From Antedon bifida (lineage: Eukaryota > Echinodermata > Crinoidea > Comatulida > Antedonidae), in contig OY727093.1 in the NCBI GenBank assembly GCA_963402885.1, positions 1,426,001 through 1,490,000 on the forward strand: a stretch of 64,000 bases of DNA, written 5' to 3'. Both the position numbers and the translations under genes were made by a program. Below the pieces are notes generated by a model. The model was not told the origin of the DNA. It saw nothing but the letters and a program-made list of their open reading frames with translations, and did not search any database. Below, piece after piece: positions 9,544 to 21,300 of this stretch (position 1 is its first letter; each line of letters starts with the position of its first letter).

Positions 9544-10659
9544 GGCTCTCGCCAACTGCTTTGATGGTTTAAATTTTATGTTTAGCGCCCTCAATTTATT
9601 TTAATGTAAAAAAAGGGAATTAATTCTCTTCGTTATGTGTTTAGAAGAGAATTCATTTTATCTCATCGTAGTTTGGTATGCCGTGCGTTTGTTATGCAAA
9701 TGAGTGTGCACATGTGCTGTGGGAAAGACGGTATTGTCAGTCATTCGCGATCAACACACAACACTGTTCAATTTTTATTTTGTTAATCTTTTACATTAGA
9801 ATTATAATTCTACCGTTACACATTATAGTGTACTTTTAAATATCCATTTCATGCAAGATATCGTATTGTAGGCCTACTAATATGTTGTGAATAAAAGTTT
9901 ATGGTAGAATAAATAAATAAATATGTTTTAAGCAGATCTTCGAAATTGAAGCACATATGAAGTCGAGTTTTTTTAAAACCCAACCTAAAATTCGCATCTG
10001 GATAGTTGAAATTTATTAAAGGTGATATGATAAATCTAATTGTTTTCTAAATGATAGAAATATTAAAATTAGTAAGTAGGCTTTTGTGTGCTAGCTCTGT
10101 TTGTATTTCATAATTTTGTTTGGTTAAATTACCGTCACGGCCGCGTGCATTGCAAGTCTCACACTTGGGAAACAATCACCATTGTATGGCTGGTCCTGAA
10201 GACTTTTATATTTCGTTTCATAATTTCCGGGGACTAGGCTTTCATTCTTAGCTCTGTCCCAACCATGTTGAGCTTAACTGGAGACTTAATATTTAATTTC
10301 ATATTTCAATAAATATTTTTTTAAAATTGTCTTTGCTCAGCCCCAATCACGGTGGGGTAGTGAAGACTCTTATATATCATGTTTCAAAATACTATAGGTG
10401 TCATTTCTGGGGACCTTGTAGTTATTTTAAACAGTTTGGTATTCCGTGCGTTGTTATGCAAATGAGTTTGTGCAGGTGTAATGGGGAAGATGGCATTGTT
10501 AGTCATTCGCGGTGAACACGCCACAAAATTAAATTTAAAAGTTAAATTTTGATTTTACTAATCTTTATTAGAAATTCAAATCATGTAAAGATACAATTTT
10601 CCGGGCGGGAATCTAGAAACTCCCCTCCTTTGTGATATGGGTATATACGAAACGGTATT

Positions 10660-10830
10660 AAAAGTAAGTTTTATTTCTATTTTATATCACTGTGCTACCC
10701 TGGTGCTGGGTCCACTTGAGCAGTTAACGTAGTGCTATTTCTATTATTGAAGTTAATAAAGGCATAAATGGCGCTCCGTAGAGAAGTAGAGAATGCTCCA
10801 GTCGTCAGAATGACGCTCTGAATATACCTC
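10660..10830. repeat. Right terminal inverted repeat of the 8.3-kb element
   Basis: Inverse of 2509-2680. It carries GGCATAAATGGCGCTCCG, GAGAATGCTCCAGTCGTC and the terminal CTGAATATACCTC, followed by AACAAAG. Confidence 0.75.
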
Positions 10831-10837
10831 AACAAAG

Positions 10838-12286
10838 CTTTAGGTTTAGACTGCCCTCATGAATATTTATGAAAGTTGGCCACACGCGTTCTTTTTACGA
10901 TCTAAATTTGTATTAAAGTTATTACCGTATTATCATTGTCTGAAACCCATGGCAACATAAATGATAAACAAAATTAAGTAAATATTTACCCCAAAAAGTG
11001 TAATTGTTCAATTGTAAAATCGTTGTAGATCAAACGAAGGCACACGCGATACCATAGATGTTAATCAATTCAACACCTTTATAATTGTTTAAATGTATCA
11101 TGTTTATTATTAAAATCGACAATTGAAATATTGACTGTAGGCCTATATAGCCATACAAATTGTATATTGATGGTCCTAATTGAATGACTATTCCAATTCC
11201 TATTCAAATCATTAGCAGATTCTACACTTTAAACGTCGTGAAAAGGTGTCCATGGCGTCGACATTTAAAAAAGGTACTACTGTTACTCATCAAAAAAGAG
11301 ATAAATAAATTCCTGCAATATTGAAATAAAGATGTCTATTAAAAAAATAGACAGCGTTTAAGTTTCAACTCAACAATGTACGTTTGCCTCCTCCACTCTA
11401 AAGTTTCATTTAACCATGGACAAGAAATAATCATGGTTTAAGTGCGGTACAACCAAATCATAACTAGTTTATAATTTGTAAATTTAAGCAATAAATAAAA
11501 CCAAAGATGCCCTAAAATATAATTGTTTTATTTCGAAAAAGAGAGAACTCAAGTTTTTTATATAGCGTCTTTGAAAAAAAACAAACTTAAATTTAATTAA
11601 CAAAACAAAAATATAAACTCATTGTATATACTCATTTGATAAAAATCGAATTATATCAATCAGATGACCTATCAGAAGTTCAGAACTTTTCAAAGACGAA
11701 AGAAAAACGATTATAGCGCCACCTATTCTACTACTACTGAAACTTACCTGTAAATGGCACATCTAAAAAAAAAACCATTTCTTGTGCATGTTTTACGTTA
11801 TCTAGTATTCAAAGATGTTTTCAAAACATGAACATATATAATTTCGTGCTTAACTTTTTATTTGATATTAATTTGACAGTAAGAGAGACAGGGCCTAAAA
11901 TTAAATCTAAATTTGTAACTATTTTGAACAGTTCAATCATAGCTTTTATAACTTCATGGTTCCCAATTGAATGGTATATTTATATCAATAAACTTGTTTT
12001 ATAAATAATCACATTCTGAATGAAAACACGGAAGTTAATAAAAAAAAAGTTTAAAAACCACAGCGAAGGCGTGCCGTATCAGTCTCATGAATATTCATTA
12101 GTAAAACCACCGCAATGTGTATGCAAAGAATACCTATGGAGATTACACTGTTGTTAGTAAAGCATGTCCGACTGGTGGTAAATGGAGGAATGATACAAAT
12201 CCTCTCTCTCGCCAACTTAGTTATGGTATATTCGTGCTAATTTTATATTTGTCATACTTAAGATCCAGTTTGTGATATATCAAAAC
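10838..12286 (+). other. Intergenic 5' flank of the CDK14/15-like gene
   Basis: AT-rich, with no ORF of note. The last 250 bp before the ATG should hold the promoter and 5' UTR of the kinase gene, but I see no clear TATA box or initiator. A TAGGTGGCGCT motif (reverse strand, near 11713-11726) recurs in the intron-10 MITE and at 63374. Confidence 0.4.
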
Positions 12287-12323
12287 ATGGGTTCACTAAG
12301 TTTAGATATCGAGAACATGAACG
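12287..12323 (+). CDS. CDK14: CDK14-like exon 1 (start codon)
   Basis: AAAACATGGG gives A at -3 and G at +4. It encodes [12 protein letters not shown] plus 1 nt and ends at donor GTAAGT. Gly2 is present, but residue 6 is Leu, so the usual N-myristoylation pattern is not met. Confidence 0.8.
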
Positions 12324-15300
12324 GTAAGTAAATTCTCTTGTAAACCGGTTTGTTTCCATTTCTTTTGTGAGTAGGTAATGTTATGGTGTTCAGAATGTTC
12401 AGCCAACCGTACGCATGTCGTCGGGGGAAGCCCACTTGGTCTTTGCCTGAGTTCAGCAACTTTGAGTAGCCTGGATAGAAGAGACACGAAGATGATTTCA
12501 GATTGTATATGTATTTGATTTTCGTAACAAATTGTGGAAATTGTTTCATGATAGTTGTGAATTATAATTTTATAAATTTAATAATAACTAGAATTTAATT
12601 TGTCACTTTGACGAATTATAGGTGATCATTTTTATCATTTTTATTGACATTAATATTTTTAAACATGCACGTATGTTAACATACGATCGGAAAATGTTGA
12701 TGTATGCCATCCTATTATATACGCTTATAGTGCTGAGTTGTGCCTATTATATGCCATATACATTATGTACAGTATATACTGTATATCTATATACAGTGTA
12801 GCATTGGTGAAATTACAGACACACATCATGTTCTAATTTTTTTGGTATGATGACATTATCAAAATAAACTTGTGGATAACAAGATCGAAAGATAATGAAT
12901 TAAGCAATAAAATATAACAATTGGAAGAAAATTTGGCACGTAGAAGCGCGGTGAACGCTCTTTGAAATTTGTATAACTTTTATGAAAGAGACAAAAAAAC
13001 TACTTTTTAACTTCAACTGGCCATATCATAATGTCACAACATCCGATAGACTTAACTTTTATATGAATTCATATCTACATTTCATCAGCTTTCATAATCA
13101 ATTATAATCATCAAGGTCACCTTTAATTCTTAAAAGCTGTGAGATATTCAAATTTACGGTGAAGGTCAAATTACACAACCTACGTTATTCAAGTTTTTAC
13201 GCGTGATGACGCCATCAAAATAAAATGATGGCAACTCATGATAAAGATAATTAATATAGCAAGCACATACTGAAATCTGAGTGAAAATCGGGCTCAAATA
13301 ACGGAGATACGCTCTATTGAATGTGATAATCTACAAAAAAAGATAAAAAATCCTAATTTTTAAATTCAAGTGGCCATTTGATGACGTCACAAAATGTTGT
13401 ACGTCAAATGTGTACATGAATTCATCTCTACAACTCAGTAGCTTCCATAATAAGTTAAAAAAATTGGGGGTCACCTTCCATTCTGAAGAGTTATATTCAT
13501 TTTAAAAAGGTCTTATTTTTTACCATTTTTAGCACTTTTGTACAATTAATGTGCGCATTTTGTCATTTTTAACGTGCTCGTATAGCTCTATTTTAAGTCA
13601 GAATGGACTCAAAATCGGTGAATGTACTAAGAATTGTGAGTAGAATATGATTTATACATCACATTTTATTTTTTACGCTTTCTAAGATTCGCGTGCGCAA
13701 AAACGTGTTTTTGCGCAGTAATTTTTTGAAACACGCAAATGGCCTAATTCATGCTCTAAATTGATCAAAACTTAATTTTGAGCTTTTTAAATTTTTAACA
13801 CATGATTTCACGCTTATGACCTTGAAACGCGCAAGTTCTTATTTGCTAATATTTTTACCCTTGACCTGAAGTTTACGTGTAGTGAATTTCATTAATATGT
13901 GATAATGAATTATGGAGATATGATTGATAATGTGATTTCACAAAATGGCGTATAAATGACGTCACGGTTGAGTGATCACGCTGAAAAGCTTATTAGGATT
14001 AAGTTACAGTATTTGAAAGATATTGTAAAATTTTTGTGAACATTGACATTTTACATTTTGAGATAATTGACACACAAAATCTGTACAGAAAGAAATAAAG
14101 CGGAATAAGATTTCATACAATAACAATAGGTGATCATTTTATTCTAAATGATCACCTAATTAGGCCTACAACCATATTCTCTATAAAAAAAAATCATAAC
14201 AATATGTTCAATTATTGTGTGTAAATATTTAGTTTCTGTTTGATGTCAGACGATGTGACTAAATAGTTTATTTATTATAATTTATTTATTATGCCAATAA
14301 ACAAAAAGTAAAACTATTAGAATTTACTCAACTTTCCAACAAAACATGGTAAGCCGTGGTTATAAAGAATACGGCCTTAGGTTTTAACTTAAAGTATGCT
14401 TAATCTTAGTATGAGCATATGCTTAATCTAAGTATGAACGTATGCTTAATCTTAGTATGAACATATTATGAACGTATGCTTAATCTTAGTATGAACGTAT
14501 GCTTAATCTCAGTATGAACGTATGCTTAATCTTAGTATGAACGTATGCTTAATCTTAGTATGAACGTATGCTTAAAGATGTATTGTCCCCCTGAAAAAAT
14601 AATTCTTAAAGAATTTTTTGTTGAATATTCCATTTTATTGTAACATAACAGTTATCCACTTTGTCCAAAAATTAGATCGAAAAAAAATGTATTTACCTGA
14701 AAAAAAGTGTAATTTAAAGCAACAAATGGTCAAATTGACTGCTAGTTGATTGAATTTAACCATTTATTTTGTCATTTTGTAAGTGAAAACGTTTTTTTTT
14801 TCTATGGAAGTGATTAACTTTATTAAAACTACAAAATAACATAGTCTGATTTAATTAATCTGAATTTTATGTAAGTATGAACATATGCTTAATCTTGGTA
14901 CTGAGCGTATGCTTAATCTTAGTTTTATTAGCATACAGTATGCTTAATCTTTTCCTTAATAAAATGAAAGAGGATGGAAAAGTAGTGGTTTCAGCTTCCT
15001 TCCTGAATGAATCCATTTGAAACCATTGCACCACATGAGCATCCTCACTTACAAATTAAAGCATGTATAATAAGTACAAACACCTTGGTATAAGGAAATA
15101 ATACATTACCAGGTACTTAATGATGAAATGTTTTCTGGAAAAAGACCCTAATACTCCCTAATACTCCCTGCTACCCAATTATTCGCCCTTTAAGAATTCC
15201 CATTAAATGTATAGAAGATAGTTCATAACTTTTCTATTTTAACAAATACAGGGTTTTTTTTTCATGAAATAAAGTGTGTTTTGGAAATTCTTCCTCATTT

Positions 15301-18300
15301 TGTTTTGAATTTGTTTATTCTGTAAGTGAAAGCTTAATGAAAGATTGATGATTGAATGAAATATACATGAATGTACAGTATTTATAACAGCACACCTAGG
15401 AGACTGGGATTTTCCAACCTTAAATCTACATTCTTGTAAAAGAATAAAGAATTTTGTATACAGTATCAAGCAATGTTATAAAAGAGATGTTCTGACCTTC
15501 TGACAAGCTGACAATGACTAATTAGTAAAAGTAATATGAAAAATATTCTTAATGGAACCTTTAACATTATTGATTGATAAAGGTGACAAATTGGACATGC
15601 CATTTAATGCAGCAAACTTGATAGGCTTCAAGTGTTCAAGTGTAATTGGTTGTGAAATTTATCATTGTAATGTAGTTAAAATGATACATTTTTACACAGT
15701 GGATTAGTATGAATTTGACACACAAAGTTAACATTTAAATTACTAAGTACAAACTAAAGTATCCCTTAGTGATGTCCCCTGAATAGGTGTTGTGGTCGTG
15801 TAGTGTTAAAACATACATATTACCCCTTGTATTGTTAATTTCATTGTGTCAAAGTGTCTTCTTAATAGGGGTGAATAGGAGTGTTGCTACTGTATAATGT
15901 TATTAATTCTGTACTGTAAACTTTTCCTATAAAGGTTTCTTTTGATGACAGGCACAATTTGGGGTTTTATGGATTTATTTTATCAGAACCGAATTTGGTT
16001 AAATTATTCTTTCAGTTACAAATGAACATAAAGATAAATTGGAGAAATCTGAGGAGACAACCAGCAGATTCAAACAATTTAAACGCAGAATTTCAATTAA
16101 AGGAATCAAACGATGTAAGTATGGTTTCAAACTTATGGAATTTAAATTACAAAGTCCTCTGTTCAAATCCTATTTGATTCTATAATCTCAAACAATCGAA
16201 AATAACTTTATTTGATAAGATTCCATTATTAAGCTATATCTACACTATCAAACTAGTGTGATGTGCCCAAATATGGTAGTGATATGACATCATCATGTCC
16301 ATATATGGGAACATCACATTTTTTGTCACATAAACTTTGTAGACAGAGCTATTGAACTGTTTGATATTCTATTCTGTTTTTTGTTTTGTTTTACTCCAAT
16401 TCATGTTATCTGTTGTATTTCTATTTATCTTTTTATTATGCAATACTACCAGTAATTTACCCATCTAGTGACCATGAATTCTTAGCATTTGTTGTTCTGT
16501 TTATTCCGTTTTTTCAATTGTTATATCTGAAAATTAAAGTTTTCAAGTAATGTGACCAAATAAATAAAAGTGTGCAAAGAGAAAGAGTCTATGCTGCTAG
16601 ACATAAGATACCATTAATTAAAAAATTAAGATTATATTACAAAAATAAATGAATGCACATTATAATAATAATAATATTAAATATTGATATTAATTATGTT
16701 GGTTCAGTGATCACCTTACATAGTGTAAAGCTCTGTCTACACTATCAAACTAGTTTGACAAAAAAATGTGATGTGCCCATATATAGACATGATGATGTCA
16801 TATCACTACCATATTTGAGCATATCGCTACCATATTTGGGTACATCACACTTTGTTTGATAGTGTATGCGTCAGAAATGAAAACACTGAAAATTCGTAAT
16901 TTTATGCAAGGGTCTCGACTGAAGCCTCTTGATTTATTCTCGCAATAGGCTACGTGAAAACAAGAAGCAACATAAATCAACAATGGTCAACTAATCACGA
17001 CATTATACAATAGTGATATTAATTATTATTATTTCTAAGAAGTTTTAATCTATATTGTTTATCTTTTCGTATCAGTTGTTGTCAGCAACTGTCTCATTTA
17101 CATGTCAAATCCTGAACCATAACCTACTGTATATAAAATAGAGAGTGTTCGCATAGTCTAAGACTGCATTTACAGTGTGGACAGAGCTTTACAGAGTGTT
17201 AGCCAAACCTAATGGCAATGAAATTAACTGTTTCCCAGATCTGTAAGTTTCTTTGTTGTCACATTTTCATTCTCTCTGCCCACGTTTCTGGTTTTCTTTG
17301 TTGTTGTATGATTCAGAAATTTGAAATTATGAATAAATTATTCTCTGGACAATTTTCTTTGTTGGTATTCTTCATAGGGATTTGTACGACTGATAGGCGT
17401 TGCCAAATCTTTTTTTTTAAATAATTGTTTTGATTATATTTGTGGGTTCAACCAGGTAAATTCATTAAGATATTCCATTAAATGACTCAGATAAGATAAA
17501 AAAAAAATATGAATATCAAAGGGTATAAAGTAAGCATATTTAGATAAAACTAGGTGTGGCCTTAAACTAGGTGTGGCCTTAAACTTGCGAACCTTTAGGT
17601 TAGGCAACCTCGCCCACCTCCACCCCAACTCTTTACATCCATACCAACTGAAATGATTTTCATAGCAGTGATTGAAATGGTCTTTGATGGATACTTAACG
17701 TATAGTCCAGCAGATAAAACACCTGTAATTCAAAGTATAGTCCAGCAGATAAAACACCTGTAATTCAAAGTATAGTCCAGCCGATAAAACACCTGTAATT
17801 CAAAGTATAGTCCAGCAGATAAAACACCTGTAATTCAAAGTATAGTCCAGCAGATAAAACACCTGTAATTCAAAGTATAGTCCAGCAGATAAAACACCTG
17901 TAATTCAAAGTATAGTCCAGCAGATAAAACACCTGTAATTCAAAGTATAGTCCAGCAGATAAAACACCTGTAATTCAAAGTATAGTCCAGCAGATAAAAC
18001 ACCTGTAATTCAAAGTATAGTCCAGCAGATACAACACCTGTAATTCAAAGTATAGTCCAGCAGATACAACACCTGTAATTCAAAGTATAGTCCAGCAGAT
18101 ACAACACCTGTAATTCAAAGTATTGTCCAGCAGATAAAACACCTGTAATTCAAAGTATAGTCCAGCAGATAAAACACCTGTAATTCAAAGTATAGTCCAG
18201 CAGATACAACACCTGTAATTCAAAGTATAGTCCAGCAGATAAAACACCTGTAATTCAAAGTATAGTCCAGCAGATAAAACACCTGTAATTCAAAGTATAG

Positions 18301-21300
18301 TCCAGCAGATACAACACCTGTAATTCAAAGTATAGTCCAGCAGATACAACACCTGTAATTCAAAGTATAGTCCAGCAGATAAAACACCTGTAATTCAAAG
18401 TATAGTCCAGCAGATACAACACCTGTAATTCAAAGTATAGTCCAGCAGATAAAACACCTGTAATTCAAAGTATAGTCCAGCAGATACAACACCTGTAATT
18501 CAAAGTATAGTCCAGCAGATAAAACACCTGTAATTCAAAGTATAGTCCAGCAGATACAACACCTGTAATTCAAAGTATAGTCCAGCAGATAAATCACCTG
18601 TAATTCAAAGTATAGTCCAGCAGATAAAACACCTGTAATTCAAAGTATAGTCCAGCAGATAAAACACCTGTAATTCAAAGTATAGTCCAGCAGATACAAC
18701 ACCTGTAATTCAAAGTATAGTCCAGCAGATAAATCACCTGTAATTCAAAGTATAGTCCAGCAGATAAAACACCTGTAATTCAAAGTATAGTCCAGCAGAT
18801 AAAACACCTGTAATTCAAAGTATAGTCCAGCCGATACAACACCTGTAATTCAAAGTATAGTCCAGCAGATAAATCACCTGTAATTCAAAGTATAGTCCAG
18901 CAGATAAAACACCTGTAATTCAAAGTATAGTCCAGCAGATAAAACACCTGTAATTCAAAGTATAGTCCAGCAGATAAATCACCTGTAATTCAAAGTATAG
19001 TCCAGCAGATAAAACACCTGTAATTCAGACACATTGTTTGGATGACCATTGGTATAAATTGAATCAAATATGGATTATGAAATGATAACATTGAATACAA
19101 GAATAAGTTATAGAAAGAATTAATGTAAATTACAATATTTTGACTATTTTACCATTTTTATATATAAAATTTCTACTTTGTTTTCAACCGTGTTTGATAT
19201 TTAAGAGGCTTAAAACATCCAACTTTTGTTCAGTTACACAGTTTTATAATTTACATCTGAATTGCATTGATTTCTTGGAACTTGATTTCTAATCGCCCAT
19301 TTTGACATTTTTATTAATCGTTTGATTTCATTGTTTATAGTTAGGATTTTCTCATAAAAACAATATTTATTGTTATGTGTGCAAAAATCTAAAATTCTTT
19401 AAATAGGGAATACTTTCTCGTAATGTCTGCATCAGTTGTACTCAATGTGTACTCCCAAACTGGACAAAAATACCATACAAACTTGAATGTTAATATGCCT
19501 TTCTGCAGTGGCTTATATACAGAGGCCGAAATTCCCCTGGTTAAGGGCCCCCAAGTGGCCATTCAATGTTTGAAGGCATTTTTAGTCTTTTTTGCTTGCT
19601 TATTACTTCTGGGTCGTGCCTGCTCAAGGGGCCCTTTAAGCTCTTAAGGCTCCTGGTAGCCAGTGAGCGCTCATAGCTGTTACATCACTACACATAATAC
19701 CCTCCAACTAGGTAATTGCATTGGGCTGCTCATGCTCCAGGCCTCCTTTTAACCCCATGGGTTTAGCCAATGTGCGCTCATAGCAGTTATGGGACTGCCT
19801 TTCTGTAACATTTCAATAATGCAACTGAAAGTTGAACAACCGACTTATTTTGCTATCTGTTCCATTACGTGAATCTCGTGAACACTGGCTGTAAAGAACG
19901 TGATTGTATGAACCTTGAACCCTCTAACACGCTTCAACGTTAACTTGTCAATTGACTTTTAAAATAATACCTACTTAAATATTATTATGACACGAACATG
20001 TGAAATGAAAACCAAATAGATTCTGAAAATTAATAAATTAAATATTTTACAGAGTTAAAGTATTGATTGAAATTTAAAAGTTCAAAGGTTAAGTGTCACT
20101 TTTTGTTTGACATTTCAGGGCCCTTTTTTTGCTCTTAACATAGGTAAATAATTTAAATAAGATCAACCACTTAATTAAAGAACAACCTTATTCATGGAAC
20201 AGTCTTGTAAGTTTATAGATATGTTTTAATATAATAATGGTTGTCACTTCTGGCATATTTTAAAATATTTTTCTGATTTTTACACAATATTACCAAATTG
20301 TTTTACAGTTAGTACTGTATGTAGTGATATTCCACTTATTCAGATATTACTGCAGTAGTAGTATTTTATTCTGCCAAATCATGTTGTACCATCAATTATA
20401 TTACCGACAGTGGAATTATGGGATTGATGAACTTTTACGGGCAGACAACGAGAGCGATTCAAGCAATCTGTTACAGCACCACTTGAGCTTCTCAAAGTTA
20501 ATGACGGCCTGGTGTGATAGTTGACAGCACTTAGGCTTGTTTCTATAGTTACCGTTGATACACCTACATCATGTTGTGTCTTCGTCAGCTGATAAATATT
20601 CAGATAATGTTTGTGATTTGTTAAAATAGTTTTACTTGTAAAGTAATTATTATAATACTTTCATAAGTTATGGAGTCATTGCATTGTTTTTATATTTTGT
20701 TTATCTTTTAATTGGAAATTTGTTTCAGTAATTACGGAGGGACTTTTTTTTTAAAGGATTTTTTTGGTAGTTTTAGTAAAGTAGTTTTAACTACTTTACT
20801 AAAACTACAAAAAAAAAAAAAGTGGGTATATATACTTTGATCACATACAGTACTTAGATTTAAAGTCCTCTATATCCAGACCCAATTGGTCCAATCCTGG
20901 TGTTTTTTGTATTCTTAACTTCTGATCATATATTACTGGCATGATACTGTATGATGTCACCCATACATAGTATACAATACTGTATTTGCATCATCTTGTA
21001 GTCGAACCTAGTGGCCATTAAGGCAGGGGTACCGCAACTTGTACCCACAAAATCAGCATAGGTTCAAGGCTCTTCTCGGCCGTAGTAATGGTGGTAGAAT
21101 AAGTCGTCTCTGATAAAGAGACTTAACTTTCTTTATTAATAAGTTCATCCAAAGAGTCTTTGTAGTGCACACCTGTTTACAATTCAGCCCAGTAGACTGC
21201 AAGACAACTTACTCTTCTATACTTGCATATTTAAATTTATATTTTATTAATTCTGTAACAAATACTCAATTAAAATGCAATTTTTTTTAATGACATTGTC

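Larger units (their letters stand above)
7341..10631. repeat. Tandem unit 2 of the 3.46-kb duplication (right-truncated)
   Basis: It follows unit 1 head to tail and breaks off at about 10631, where unit 1 continues for another 170 bp. The sequence then passes into the right terminal inverted repeat. The low divergence indicates a recent duplication. Confidence 0.85.
2509..10830. mobile_element. Composite TIR-bounded element, about 8.3 kb, non-autonomous
   Basis: The left end (2509 on, GAGGTATATTCAG) and the right end (CTGAATATACCTC to 10830) are inverted copies matching over roughly 170 bp with few differences. They are flanked by AACAAAG on both sides. Inside are subterminal tandem repeats, an inverted-repeat insertion, a recent tandem duplication of about 3.46 kb, and tRNA-like modules in both orientations. 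No transposase-like ORF exists, so it must be mobilised in trans or be dead. The long complex termini and 7-8 bp duplication resemble foldback elements such as Galileo of the P superfamily. That assignment is inference, and a hAT relative is also possible. Confidence 0.7.
12324..16015 (+). other. CDK14-like intron 1
   Basis: It holds a possible 1.5-kb inverted-terminus element (12620-14157), a 22-23 bp minisatellite with an inserted MITE (14394-14956) and an 11-bp-arm palindrome at 13694-13717. The remainder is AT-rich with no coding signal. Confidence 0.6.

Noticed and set aside
12287-12323. N-myristoylation of the main CDK14 start
   Set aside because: Gly2 is present, but residue 6 is Leu where a small residue is needed.
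12280-12549. Minus-strand ORF overlapping kinase exon 1
   Set aside because: It is antisense to a well-phased start exon and lacks splice or family evidence.
17701-19027. CRISPR array
   Set aside because: Units are contiguous and identical in length with no unique spacers; this is a eukaryotic intron satellite.
20324-20524. 66-residue plus-strand ORF in intron 2 as an extra exon
   Set aside because: The end looks protein-like ([17 protein letters not shown]), but no acceptor and donor pair keeps phase with exons 2 and 3, and it has its own stop.
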